Positions 1 through 14,000 of a stretch of 64,000 nt of DNA are shown in pieces (positions within the stretch are counted from its first letter, which is position 1; each line of letters opens with the position of its first letter). The translations under genes and the position numbers were made by a program. The notes under the pieces were generated by a model. It was not told where the DNA came from. It worked only from the letters and a program-made list of their open reading frames with translations, and did no database searches. The stretch comes from Reticulitermes lucifugus. Taxonomy: Eukaryota; Arthropoda; Insecta; Blattodea; Rhinotermitidae. The stretch spans positions 35,818 through 99,817 of the forward strand of contig JAKCWW010000501.1 of NCBI GenBank assembly GCA_026260175.1, given 5' to 3'.

Positions 1-63
1 GATCCTAGTAAGTGAGCGGCCGAAGACCCACGCCTTAGACCGCACGGCCACTGGGATCGGCTT
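1..63 (-). repeat. tRNA-derived SINE fragment, cut by window edge
   Basis: On the minus strand this begins with a tRNA-like head containing CGGTCTAAGGCGTGGGTC, which closely matches the head of the SINE at 1838-1968. Only the head is in the window. Family membership is inferred from that internal match. Confidence 0.5.
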
Positions 64-1837
64 ATAATATAAATACCAGACAAAAATTTAATGTTTACAA
101 ACCTCTATGAAATTTATCATTATTTAAAAAAGGAATCTACTCTTTTGGCATAAACGTGTTTAATAATCTCTCACTAAGTATTAAAAGTCTGATTGATAAT
201 ATTAAACAATTTTAATCCGCGTTAAAAATTATCTACATGCTCATTCCTTCTACTCTATAGATTAATATTTTAATATACACAGAGATGTTAAAATTAATAT
301 TTTTATTAATTTTAAGCTACTGTATGTAATAATTTATAATAATTGATTATGACTTATTCTGTATCCAGAGGTTTCAAATTTATGGATTGTGAATAAATTC
401 AAATTTGGCCCGCAACCTGTTTTTAGTTTGACAGGCCGGTACTGATCGCCAATGGCGTCTGTGCTCGGTGGTACACAAATCGGAGACAAAAATGTCTGTG
501 AACACGGTAGTGGTTGGTGCTACTTAAAATGTCGATCCAAATACAAGATTTCTTCGACGGGAATGTCTGTACGAATGAGCCTGTTATAGTTTGTCCGCCC
601 CTGCCGCTAACCGATATGCTGCTGATACGTGGCACAGGGCAAGTATGCCTTTGTAACTAACGTTCTTTGAGTAAATAATTTGAATAATGAATGGAACCGC
701 GATGAGGGGAAGTGGGAAGGTAGTCAGTTGGCCGTTTGATGACGTTTCATCCGCCAGTGTCTGTGCTAACGACGTCCATAGATGGGGAACTCCTGCTGTC
801 GTATTTTTTCCTTCAAATCTGCAAGAAATCGCGATCGAGAAATTCATGTCATGATTTTCCGTAGCATTTTGGTGAGTGGTAAGGCTTCCACCAGCACGAA
901 AGGGTTCCCACCGCCTCCAGAAGATTTCAAGAGCAGGTATGCGAAGGTTATCATACCTGCTTAATGCGTAACATGTGCATGAAAATCGATACGTGTCAGT
1001 GGCATATGTCACGACCTAGCGGGACATGTATATCTGGTCAGCGATTTGAATCCCGACGACTGGCGGTAAGGGGAGTGTTGTATTCAAAGTTTCTCACAGT
1101 TAGTGAAAACATTCGTGATTCGAGTGAAAACCATTATGATTATCGTTTATTTACTTTTGCAGCCACAGTTTTGAAGTCATTCCTGTAAATTAAATCTCAG
1201 ATTCGTCTCGAAGAATGCTGTGAATGGAAGTCGTGGGTTAAGTTTGCGTTTCACCACTGGCATCTGCAAAATAATTTGAACTGAAAAAGTGTATTAAACC
1301 TTTGAAGACTAAATCTAATATATATTACATACAAAGATTCAGTTCGTACCTCACAAAGGACACAGTGTGCGTGTATTAGAAAGGCAAGTCTGTAAATGCT
1401 GTGCAGGGAAATAATGTCTGTTTGTGTGAGAATCATACGAAGCACGTTAAATACACTGTGTGGACAAAGTGCAGAGTGTTTAGTGTTAAACCTTGCGGCA
1501 CCTATACTAACCATTAGGCTTTAAAGGGTTGTACCCTTCTCTTTTATATTTCGGAGATATTCGTTGTGAATCCTGGTCGTGATGGATTTATTTGTGTCCT
1601 TTCTGCATCCTCCGCCGCTTCTGCTCCGTCTTCAGTAACCACCCTCACAGCTCTTACCGAATATAGGCCATTTTATGTTTCCTGGTACGCTACGTTTGTT
1701 TTGCTTTTAACGCATTATGACACTTTATGTGGCGCAACAGCTCAATTCGGCCCTTTGCCGCCTCGTTGTTGAGGTTCCTAGATCACACACAATTAGATAC
1801 ACAAATCTGGTAGAACTCCCCTAAATGAGTGATCAGC
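64..1837. other. unassigned upstream region
   Basis: No gene I can support. The stretch 420-1060 is richer in CpG than the AT-rich surroundings and has a 142-codon open frame on the minus strand (584-1012) with no recognisable domain. This could be an old mobile element, or promoter or untranslated sequence of the downstream kinase gene. Nothing decides between these. Confidence 0.3.
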
Positions 1838-1968
1838 TCGTCGCAGAGGCCGCTACGTACACAACACACAACAAACAGAACAGACGAACATCCATGCCCT
1901 CAGCGGGATTCGAACCCGCAATCCCAGCAGACCTACGCCTTAGACCGTACGGCCACCGGGATTGGCGA
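1838..1968 (-). repeat. tRNA-derived SINE
   Basis: On the minus strand the element starts with a tRNA-like head. It contains the A-box-like GGTCTAAGGCG and, at 1905-1917, the B-box-like GGGTTCGAATCCC typical of RNA polymerase III internal promoters. A low-complexity body follows (repeated ACAACA on the plus strand). It does not fold as a complete tRNA, and a relative is cut by the window start, so a SINE is more likely than a tRNA gene. Confidence 0.65.
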
Positions 1969-2174
1969 TGACACAGTACTGTGCCAAATTATGGTCCTTG
2001 ATAATCCAAGAAACAGTTTATGATGTTCGGCCCCTGGCGGATCATCGTTGTCACCACCAGTACATACATGCTTTCTCTATTGTTTTTCTGTTTCTGTATG
2101 GCGATTGCCTGTTTATCTTATCTTACGGTTGTGTTTGGAATTCCTACGAAATGTCAATTGACAAACAAGTGACC

Positions 2175-2420
2175 ATATGAAGATTCCGTTCTTCTCGGAT
2201 ATGACACTTCGTCACTGGGTATTCGGTTCTCGACGTTTCGAAATGACGGGAACCGACTACCCGGTGACGCGGCGACGGAATCCTCAGCCAGATCGCCGCA
2301 AAAACCTGAAAACTTGTGTGACCATGTAGGCCTACTGGGTTTGCTATTCATGGTGCTGGTTCTGAAGCAAGTTTGTTGGCCAGGGTTGCTGTTCCCTTTT
2401 TCGGCGCAAGTCGCAGCCAT
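2175..2420 (-). repeat. probable old dispersed repeat copy
   Basis: Minus-strand translation gives phrases such as HIREERNLH and SRHFETS. They resemble the tail of a dispersed arthropod repeat whose other copies here read [10 protein letters not shown] (5207-5541), [11 protein letters not shown] (11450-11580) and LKMEATSASE (21775-22012). The match is by eye and weak. It is probably non-coding repeat DNA rather than a gene. Confidence 0.3.
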
Positions 2421-4600
2421 ATTGTGCAGTCACATATTCGGCTGATAATTTTGGAACGTTCGCCAATATCAAATTTAATGAAAATCCGTTCGGTGGTTTT
2501 CAAACTGTTACATGCGTTACAGAGTACAAACAGGGGACAGAGCGGTTTAACCCCTTAAACCCCAAGATGAACCTCAATGATATGTAGATTTAGTTCGTAC
2601 CGCGCAGTAAACACTCCTGTTCCGGTTATACAGCCAGCCAGTTAATGCTGTATAGGAAATTAATCGCGTCGCTGTTTGTTCTGAGATCCATACAAAACAA
2701 AAATGCACCGTGTGGGCTGAATGTAGAATTACTGATCATTAAACTTAGTGGTACATATAGTAACCAATAGTCTTTAAAGAATAGGTGTTCCGCAGGGGTG
2801 TGAACGCACCTGAAAACTAATACAGCGTGAGCGGTTATGTTACCTACAATCAAAAACATTTCTGGAAGCCATGTAGAGGCATGTTCCATCGGAATGTGTG
2901 ACGTATTTGGAGTGGTGTCGTCACAATCGCGTCATGTGCTTTAGAGATAATGTTTACGATGACAGTAGAGGGGGACTAGAGCGGAGAGGGCTCCAGAATG
3001 CGAACTTCATCGTTAAATCACGTCAGGGATCAAATTGTAAAGACTCCTGACAGTTCTGAGATGCCTAAAAGTTTTCTAGAGGTGAACACAACTAGTTTAC
3101 GGACAAATATCGAGCGTGGAATAAATGCAAAAATGAAAGTAGCGTAAGTTGTCGATCCTTATCAGCTGATAACGCATGGAGGTGAAATATGCTTTATTTA
3201 TAAACGTGAGTTTTGTGTGATTTATTAAATTGCTGTAATATTAGTCCGTCTGACGTCTGTCATACTTGGACTGTGTGCAGTGTAAGGTAGGCCTTGACAT
3301 TGCCATTGTGTTGTGCGAGACATACGTCCGCTCGCCAGGGAATGTAGGCTCCAAGCAGTCCAGCCGTTATAGTGACTATTAATTGCATTGTATACGAATG
3401 TCATGTTTCACGTTGGGGGTCATGGATGTCACCAATGCAAAGATGTTTTGTAACCAATTTGTTGTACAATTTGCATGGCGTATTGACAGCAATGACCAGC
3501 CAGAAGCATGAATATTAGGAGCCAAACATGGCTTTCGGAAAGGCCGCTCTGCTTCGACTGTGTATTTATAAATACGAGCCAGGATAGCGTAGTGAGTATA
3601 ATAACTGGGCACGGGTTGGAAGACCGAGCAGTCGTCATTCGATTCTCTGCACTTTTCGTTAACACAGCTTCAAAATAACAGCAATTTTTGAAGGTTACTT
3701 TTGTAGAATCTGGAACAATATGGTGGCCACGCGAAATCCGTATTTAGTCTGCTTTACTTACCAGCGTCACTTTGTGTTTCACAAACTATGGTCTGTGGAC
3801 TGCTGCTGTTCTGAAAATCGTACAGCGATGTACCTTTTCTGGGTCCCATTAGTGTCTAAGTAGTTTTTATTGAGAATATTAGTTAATTTGCACAAGTGAG
3901 TCACTTTGTAAGTGAATGTGATTATTATACAAGTACATGCACCCCCGCCCCCAGGGCTATGTGAGCGTTATGTAAACTTGACCTTACATATACTTTCCCT
4001 AAAACCACACAAAAATTGAAGTTTCTAAAATATTACCTTATGCTCGAACCACAAACTTCCATTATCGGCAATATTTCTTAAACATCATTATGCTTATGAA
4101 GTGAAAGATTGCATTCCAAAAACATAGGTATCCTCCCTTAGAACTAGAGACAAAAAATGACTGGAATGTTGCTACAAATCCACCGTTTGTGCCACTGCCT
4201 TACTTCCTGTACCCACAATTATCTGTAAGGTTTAAATTAATTACACTCTGCATAGTGTCTGGGTAGACAGTTGCAGGATTAACATTACACACAAACATGT
4301 ATAGTACATGAATAAATACAACTGTATATATGTGGTTAGTGGATTGAATTCCAGCCCATGTAAAATTCTAGTTACGTAAAGGTTTGTGGAACTTTAAGTT
4401 GGGGATTTTTTGTGTATTGACTAGGCAACATGCGATGTTTCTGACAAATTATTTCATATTCCTACATGCATAATTTTAATTGTGTTTACTGTGGATGATT
4501 GATGTCTCTTTAATATTAATACTATGCAAGATGTTATTTTTGGTATAAGTAAACATATTTAGAGAAGATATTGATGATAATAATTGTCATACTGTATACT

Positions 4601-4602
<2 letters not shown>
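2421..4602. other. unassigned upstream region
   Basis: No supported gene. Short open frames around 3379-3665 on the minus strand show no recognisable domain. Untranslated first exons or the promoter of the downstream kinase gene may lie here, but no splice signal can be chosen with confidence. Confidence 0.3.

Positions 4603-4641
<39 letters not shown>
4603..4641. repeat. (GA)n microsatellite
   Basis: About 19 uninterrupted GA dinucleotides, ending in GTGTGT, lie about 110 bp before the first coding exon of the kinase gene. GA tracts can act as GAGA-factor sites in insects; that role is only inference here. Confidence 0.9.
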
Positions 4642-4643
<2 letters not shown>

Positions 4644-4752
4644 TGTCCCTTTGTGGAAAGCCCTCTGCTGGTTAACTGGTATGCAAGTCTGAGAAGGTTG
4701 AGGTTACAGAAGTACACATTACAGTGGTTGGGTGAATATTGAACAAAATGGC

Positions 4753-5053
4753 ATGTTGCTGATTGATTGCAGCATACTGTGCATCAAAGAGGAACTGGGG
4801 CATTTGAGTCTGCAATCATCATCACCTAAGGAGGAGCCACCACCTCCTCCTCCGCCACCACAAGAACCTCCAGATGATAACAGTCAAAATGACTCAGGCA
4901 AGCCATCTGTTCCCAGTCCTGGTGTCAGTGTTGGCTATCAGAACACATCGGCAGCTCAGCATGGTGGCTGGATTGATGGTCTTTTGGGTTGTCTCCGCCC
5001 AGTTTGGACTATCATTGGCAAGGCAGCAACCAATGAAATCAAGGGACGTCAAG
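4753..5053 (+). CDS. wnd: wnd coding exon 1 (start uncertain)
   Basis: Codes for the N terminus with an eight-proline run and the conserved [15 protein letters not shown] stretch that precedes the kinase domain in DLK/LZK. Donor AAG|GTGAGT after 5053, phase 1. The left edge is either ATG 4753 or an acceptor at 4771-4772. Confidence 0.8.
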
Positions 5054-8000
5054 GTGAGTGAAAGATACCAGTCCTGGAAACATAACACAGGTATACTGAA
5101 GCAGCATTTCCATGTTGTGATATTAACATAATGTATGATATGATCAGTCAGCACTCAATGCATGAAGCTGACTGTCTTGTGTATTTTGACCCAACTCTGT
5201 GACTGATAAAATATGTTAACCAAAAGAATACATACTCTTGAGAATTATGCCATGTGGTCTTGTAGAACTGTACCAACATTTCAGACAAAACTCTTATATA
5301 CATCATTTACCCTGATGACGGAACCAGCAGGTTTCGCTGAAATGTCAGTACACTTCTGCTGTGCTATAATACACAGTGCCACATCTGAGACAACAGCAAT
5401 CTTCATAGTCACTGCTGTGAGAATCTCAAATCTCACTAAGTATATATGTGTATATATATATGTATATATGTAATATGTATATATATGTATGTATGTATGT
5501 ATGTCATTGGTTTTTAGCGGCCTTTGATGTATTAGTTTCACTTTTGGGGTCTAGCCACATTGTATGTTAAAGCTGCTGCACATCTTAAGTGTGAATGTGA
5601 GGTGGAAGTGGAGAGAATTCATGAAGGTCTTTCAGCTGCATATATTAGTGTAGGATATGTGAAGGAGAATTCAGTTTCCCCAGGAGAGTAATGTCTGAGC
5701 TATTAAAGTGTGAAGGCCTATGCTGTAAATTGGTAAACTGAAATATGTATTGGTTTATTACCAATCAGTACTATCACCCCTTATATATTATAGTTAAATA
5801 TAGTAAGAAATTGTTGTTGAAATGTGCAGATGATTGGGAGATACTGTTTGAGACAATCAGTGACCTGAAATGGCTGGGTTCTGGGGCTCAAGGTGCTGTT
5901 TTCAGTGGCAAGCTGAAAGGAGAAGTGGTTGCTGTGAAGAAAGTGAGGGATCAGAAGGAGACGGACATTCGGAATCTCAGGAAACTGAACCACCCCAACA
6001 TCGTGCAGTTCAAGTGAGTAAGATGCATGTAACCAGCTCTGCCAAGTTCGTGTAGAGAAGGCATGTACAGATTGTGGATGGACATACAATATACCAGACT
6101 GATGATGCAATCTGAAAACATGATTGCATGTCAAGTTTATGTCCAAGTCTGCTTAGTCCTTTTTAGTGACTGAAGATAAAAAAATTATCTGTGAACCCTG
6201 TTAGGGAATTTATCATGATGCAGGATGAAATGTGTATTGACAGTAGTATGAAAGAAAGTTTAAAATTGTTACATGCATCTCATAACCCAGATTTCATTCA
6301 GGCCGTAATCTGTGCCCCTATCCACTGCTTCTTTCATTTTTTATTTGCTCTGTAATCTCATTTTTGTGTTGCCTTCATATAAGATAATTTCTCATCAGAT
6401 TTTAAGGAGCAGTTCATAAAACTTGATGCAGCCTCATTTTTTGGTCATTACTTTAGACTAATTTTGTCATTAATTGAGATTCTTAAATTGTTCTTCTTGA
6501 AGTCTACTAACAATGATAATATTACATAATTACTCTGTTCCTGTGCTCTGTAGCTACAGATATACCTCCTTTTTGTAATGGCAGTGCATGGGTGTAAAAA
6601 TTACACATTGTATCTCAACTCCATGCATTACAACATTGTCCTTATTTTATCCACTCTCATATTACTGTTGATTTTTTTACATTTTTTGTCAATTCTCTAA
6701 GGTCATCTTACCAGTTTCAGTCTAATAGCCCTCTACTTTCTATCAAAATAAAACTATTAATAAAAGTCTGTTTTTTTTCCTGTTTTTTTTATTGAAAAGT
6801 AGTATTAGTGTGATGCTATTTACACTATCATCAGTGTGATCACTCACAGAACCCTGCAGAATATGTGATGTCATGTATTGGTTTCATAATTAGCTGCGTG
6901 GTTTTCATGAATTCTGTTTCCTTAGTGTTTCCGTATCATATGGTATAGCGACTCACTATGGACTGGACGGCCCGGGGATTGAATCCCAGTGGGGGCGAGA
7001 TTTTCAGCACCCGTCCAGACTGGCCCGGGGCCTACCAAGCCTCCTGTACAATGGGTACCGGGTCATTCCCGGGGTAAAGCGGCCAGGGCATGGCATTGAC
7101 CACCCACCCCCATCTAGCTCCAAGGTTAAGGAAAGAGTAGAGCTATACCTCTACTCCCCCTATTCTAGGGTGAACTTTACCTTTTACCTTTACCTGTGTT
7201 AATTTTGTCATTTATTAGAGAGACATTGTCCACGCTTGCATACATGCTTGTGTGCACAAGAACATTTGCTCATTTGTGCATCTATGTATGGGTATGTGTA
7301 TGCATGTAATTTGTATGTATTCTTCACACAAGTGAGATGAATGCCAAATGCTTCTGATGCTGTATGTAGTACTTGAAATTTATTTCTTTCAAAGGATGGT
7401 TGAGATTGTTGGCTATCTAGCGATTTTGTGTCAGCTGCAAATGTTGTTTAGCTTTGGCTCAACGACGACTTAATATCACTTGTTATATTGGGAGTTCTGT
7501 TCTGGATTGTAAATGCAAGATATTAACATGCTAATTTCCCACTTTCATTTCTAGATAATTGAGTTTACAGTCTTATAATAAATGTATGTATTTCCTTTTA
7601 TAGTACTGATAAGATGATATATTGTAACAAATATCAGTTCTGATTTAATTTCTTCACCATATTTGTATAACCTGCATAACTGTCTCATAATTTGTTATAC
7701 ATTTTAAACGAAGACAGGTGTTCGATGAATAACAACAACAACAATAATTTTGAAATGTGTGAGGTAACAAAACATAAGGTACTTATTTTGTATTGTGTAC
7801 AAAAATTTAGAAATCTCTTTGAATAATTACAACAACATTCATCCAGTAATATTCGGCAATACAGTGTGTGTAGAAAATAATATTAGAAATAACCTCCCCA
7901 ACATAAAGCCAAATTTGAAGTGCAGTAAGTGCAGAAAGTAATCAACAAACAATGATAAAGATGCAGTAATATGAAAAATGTGAGTTTCTATGAATGCTAA

Positions 8001-11000
8001 AGTGTGAACAATACAATTTCTGTTAATTAACTCTTGTGGCTACAAAATTGTTACCAATATGTCTTTGCAGCGGTAGTGTTTGTATAAAGGTGAACTGTCA
8101 CAAATAATGGCAATGTTGTCAATTCCAGGGGTGTGTGCACACAAGCCCCATGCTACTGCATCATCATGGAATACTGTCCATATGGTCCACTGTACAATCT
8201 GCTCAAGAATGGTGAAGAAGTTCTACCAGTACGACTTGTTAATTGGGCAAAACAAATTGCTTCTGGAATGCACTACCTACACTCCCACAAGATTATTCAC
8301 CGTGATCTGAAGAGTCCAAAGTAAGAAATTTAGTGAAGTAATCTGTTGAGGTTCGTCTGACTCTGTGTAAAATGGCTCTGTGTGTAGATGGGCTTTACAG
8401 CTGTTCTGTAATTGATGGTAAAGAAAAATTACGAACACTTCTGCTAAAAAATCAAACTTTGATATCCTGTGGCCAGTCACTTTATCAACTGAGCTGCCTA
8501 GCTCTTCATCATTTGAAGTAACGGTATGAAGTATTTCTATACTTAAATTTAACATTAATTATGTATTTGTTTTGCAGTGTTTTAGTTGGTCGTGGAGAGG
8601 TAGTGAAAATAAGTGATTTTGGTACAAGTCGAGAATGGAATGAGATTAGTACCAAAATGACCTTCGCAGGGACTGTAGCGTGGATGGCTCCTGAAATTAT
8701 ACGTAATGAACCATGCTCAGAAAAAGTGGATATATGGTATGTGCTGTGTATGAAATGTTATTTTATTATTTAACTTGACAATTTGTAAATCCTCACAGCT
8801 ACTCTTCATGATTTGTAATTCAGGTCATATGGAGTTGTGCTGTGGGAGCTCTTGACCTGTGAGACGCCATACAAGGATGTAGACTCTTCAGCCATTATGT
8901 TTGGAGTGGGGAATCATTCACTGCGTCTTCCAATCCCCTCAACATGTCCAGAAGGTTTTCGCTTGTTGGTAAAACAGTGTTGGAATGCTAAACCTCGGAA
9001 CAGACCTTCATTCAAGAACATTCTTATTCACTTGGACATTGCTTCTGTAGAAGTTCTTAACAAATCACCTGAGGACTACTTGAAGACACAGGTATGTGGA
9101 TCACAGTACCAAATTTGCACAGTCCTGCTACAGTTTTTACTTATTCAGGGCAACACATAGACAACCCTACTAGAGATGGACATGAACGTCTACTGACAAC
9201 AGCTGTTTGTACCATCATTCTGTAGAGAACAGGATAGTGTAGATGGTATAGAGACTAGACTGTAGGCTGGGCAGTCTGGGGTTGCGTGGGGGCAAGAGTT
9301 GTTTCTCTTCTGCAAAAACATCCAGACGAGCTCTGCAACTGACCTAGCATCCTAGTCAATTAGTACTTGGGTACTTTCGTGGGGGTAAACTGACCGGGTC
9401 GTGATGATGACCACTAACGTCCATCAAGCACCAACGTCAAGCATGTGTGGAGTTGTAAATCTGGTCCCCCTATATGCCTTCATGGCATGAACAGGGACAT
9501 GTTTTTGTACTTTTTTAATCATTTTGTATTCTTATTATTTATATTATTTGAATTTAATATAAAACTGTGCTTGTTAGTTTCATAATACAAAATATTATAT
9601 AAGCAGTTGAAATGTTTCACACTGACCTGTGTGGTCAAGTGGCAGCACTTGTGCTTTGTATTTTGGAAGCTCTGGAATAGAATGTTGGCCTGAAGACCAT
9701 CTATCTGGATTTACCTTTTCTGTTTTATGTAACTTAATCCAGTATTGGTTTTTACATGGCAGTATCATACCGGTAATCTTGTTGCCATGTCAATTCTCTA
9801 TGACCTTATTGCATAAAAGCAGACTTTTTCCTAACATTATATTTAATTTTACAACTGCAAATTAGCAGTCTGAAATGCAACTGTATTGTTACAGCAACAC
9901 ATAATGTGTTCATCTCATATTGACTGAGGGGTTCCTGACCCTTTCTGCCAGTGCATGGGACAGCTATGTTTTTGAAGTTGGAGCATCTGTAACTCGAGAC
10001 TGTAGGATAAAGAAATGAAAACAAGACATTTAACCCTTTGGCACTGGAATTAATTCTGGATGCAATCTGCAGAACACGGGATTTAAATTGCAGAATTTAA
10101 TTTTTTCGTGCAAACTCTTACCCCCCCCCNNNNNNNNNNNNNAATAAAGGAAGACAATAGGAGAAACCCAAACAGGGCTGTAGAAGAATGGCCATAATTG
10201 GCCAACACATATGTTGCCTTGTTAGGAAAATGAACATTACACCCTGCAATGCAGCATATTTCATTATTTGACACCAAAAGGTGAATATGAGTAAAAAGTG
10301 TTTTCATATAAACTATTAAGTGTATGTGAGTGATAATGCTATTATTGTCCTGATGATATATTTGAGTAGAATTATGTATGGAAGTTGTGTAAGCAACACA
10401 AACATGCTGCTGTTCACATGTGAAGGTTCTCGTTTCTGAACAATGCATTTTAAATTTTATTATACACATTATGTATGTCATACTAGTAAGTTAGTTTTTT
10501 TATATTTTACAGGAAACATGGAAACAGGAAATAAGATTGCGTATGCAGCAGATGCAGTCAAATGGACCTCAACTCCCAAAGTATGAAGAAGACATAATAA
10601 AAAAGAGGAATGATGAATTGAAGCATGCTCAGGATATCAGGGAGCACTATGAGCGCAAGTTAGACCGGGTTAATGACATGTACATGGAAATGATAACACG
10701 ATTACTGCAGGTAGACCAGCAGAAACAGGAGCTGATGGTTAAGTTACTTCAAGTGGAACAGCGAGAACAGGTGCTAAGAGTTAAGCTGCGGCAGGTGGAG
10801 AAATGGGAGCAGGCATTACTCAAGTAAGCATTTCTGTATGTAGGGATTAATGTGGACTTGCACTGCCTTTCAATCCAGATCATAAGGAACTAAGTTGAGG
10901 GTGTCAGTACATTTATGCTGATGTACATTTTACCTGTATCTGTGTGTGGAATTGGCATGATCTGAATTGTATACTGCGGCATACTGATCCGAACCTGGTG

Positions 11001-14000
11001 TGTTGTCGTATCATAAGTAACAAACAAGCAGAATGACTGACTATGTAACTAATTAACTACATGGAGTAGAGTCCTTCATGAGAAGTTACTAGTTCCTCAG
11101 CTAGGCCAGAAATACCCCACATTTTATGGAACTGGATGGTTCATTACTGTGTTGAGGAGAGTCCACTACCTGTCCCATTCATGAGCAAATATTTTGTAAT
11201 GCATTTTAACAGTGTGCTCCAGTTTTATAAAATAATACAACGAACAAGGTACTCATTCATGAATCGTAAATACATTTATTATTTAGCCTTTCGTACATGT
11301 TTTGGCCTTGTCAGCCACATTTTATGTGATAAAACTGGAGTACACAGTTAAAATGTGTTACAAAATTATCATTGCTAAACAGATACTCTTACACACTTAC
11401 AAGGTATCCTTGAAGATGGCCAAGGAGATCAGAACATGTAGGATAGTTTTAATAATAAACGTGAGATCTTTGCTCTTCTGGGATGTTACGCAGTGTAGAT
11501 TGGTATGCTGCATTACATCCCAAAAGACTGAAGATCTCATTTGCTCTGTGGAGGAAGGCTGAAATCACACAATAATAAATGTATGTATAATTCATGAATG
11601 CCTTGTTGGTTGTATTATTTGATATCATTGGAGTACATGGTTAAAATGCATTACAAAATCCTCAATGTATGTTCTTCTCTTAATGTGAGAGACTGAGTTT
11701 CACATACGTATAAAACAGTAGGCAACGTAGCCCTGTCTATTTTATTCCTTGTGCCTTTTTATAGCAAATGAAGAGGCAAAATTTTCTGGATCCAGTGGTA
11801 GTGGGCATTCTCCAGAGTTTATCTGATCTTAATTTCTTCATGTATGCACATTTGATTTGTTAGTATTGTTCCCAGTTATTTGCATTTTGCCATGTTTTCA
11901 AAGTATTGGCTATCGTTATGTTTTGATTTTTTCCTGCATTCTGTTGATGAGACTTGAACGTACATTTATTTTTTTCCAGTGCTTGTAGATCATCCTCCTT
12001 ACTAGAAACTAATGAAGCTTCTGTGTTTTTCTTTATAGTATTTATGTTCTCGCCCAGTAAATTATTATCATCATCATCATCCACAAGAAGTTGATGTATA
12101 CCATTCTTTTTTAGGCCCTCCTGGTTTTCTAAAATGATGTATTCTCCTGCAAAGTTGAGAAGCAGTGGTAATGATGCATCTCCTTGTTTCAGACCATTCT
12201 AAAAAGGAAATGTATCAGACAAGTGTTTGCCTATCCTGTCATGAACATGTTAACATGATACATTTATCATTCCCTTCTCCTTTGCTTTGCGTGTTTGAGA
12301 TGCCAGCAGTGTTATGCCATTACCTCCACATTTTTCACAACCATTTGATGGACCTCCCATTAATTTTCTTTACATGTTACTTTCAGTACCGAACTAACCA
12401 GCTGAACTTCATTTATTCGACACAATGAAGCATTCTGTTAGAATTAGCAGTTAAATTTGGGGGTTTTAATTTCTTCTTCATGTGTTGCTTGTAGGTACAC
12501 AAAGTGTTTAATATGGCCAATTTGTGTTGAATTGGAATTGGAAGAAGATGAATTGGTTTTTATTTTCTTTCAGTACACTGAAGTTAGTATTTCACAAACA
12601 TCTTTTCTGTTGTTGCTAGACGAGAGAAGAAAGTTGGAATAAAGCATTCATTGCTGAAAGCACAGAAGCAGCTGGGCAAGCACCACTCGTCTAGCAATTG
12701 TTCATCTCCTACCTCACCTGAGATGCAGACTAGTCCAGAGTCACCACAGAACTGGGCACACGGGGTTAGTGAGAATGACCTGCTGATAGACACTCATCTT
12801 AATATAGTAATCTTCTGGAATGGCTAATTACTGTAAAACTGAATTCATGGCCATTATTGATGTCCTTTGGAAAGGAAGTGTGCAAAATAAGGGTGTTAGA
12901 GAATATTTTTCTGCCACAGCATGTACTGTTGATATACATATACTGTTCAGATCACTGTTTTTCATCCTGCTTCTGTAATTTTATAAGAAAGCAAAGGATT
13001 GTTTCATCATCGTATCTGCATAACCAATTTGTGTCTGGCCACCAGTTGCTTTTAAACCAGTTGACAAATATGCATGAATATTGGTACGAATGTTATACCA
13101 TTAGAGATTACCTCCCTTATTTTTATCTCGTACTGTCAGTAATACCAACATGGAGACCCTGTGAACTTGTGAGGTGACACTAATATAGTACCATTAGCAA
13201 AATATGGGTGTATGATCATGAAGTTTTGGGTGCAGATAGATCTTCAAAATGCATGCAATATTTATTAAGATAATTTCTTTATGTAGACTGAAAAACTGTG
13301 ATGCAGAGGTCATGTGAAATGTGTATTTTATCTTATGATTCTAAGTAATACGTATCAAACCAGTGCATGAAAACTTAAATAATGCAGGATCATAAATATA
13401 GAAAGAGATGAAAGGTCTTTGTGTTAATACTAGTCACAAATGTGATAATGATTGAAATATTTTAGATTGTCTTGGGAAAACTGCACTGCTGGAAGTAATG
13501 CAAGGATTAGGTCATTGAATTGTATATGTCATAATTATTAATTTATAGTTCTTACTGGTTGCACCATATAGACCAGTGGTGCACAAATTGTGGGTGCCAG
13601 GTCTCTGAGGTGACTAAATATTCTACTGTGGTGTCTAATATTTTTGGATCCTTAGTACAGAACTTCTTTCATGTCACTCTTCTGGTGCCTGAAATTTTGA
13701 GATGCCTTCTAGATATCTGGAAATTTTTTTTACCCATGATATAGACTGAAACAATTAAAGGAAAGTGGGTATCATAGGATCTACTCTGAAGTTCTGATTG
13801 TTTAATTAATTCCAAATTCAGTTTATCTCTCGGAAATTCCAGACAAAGCAGGGTGTTATATTGAGAATTTGACACTGAATGTGTATAGCTGGCAAAGTGC
13901 CGTGGACACAGTTCTGAAGATGTTCCAGGCCCTACATTATCAAGTGAATTGTTGAAAGACGCAAATTGATGGTAATTCAGGATCTCACGAATTCATCTTC

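Noticed and set aside
584-1012. 142-codon minus-strand open frame
   Set aside because: Longest frame outside the genes, but with no recognisable domain, signal or homologous copy in the window; CpG-rich DNA gives long frames by chance.
1838-1968. Possible tRNA gene
   Set aside because: Has A and B box resemblance, but no complete cloverleaf and a related copy at the window edge; a SINE head explains it.
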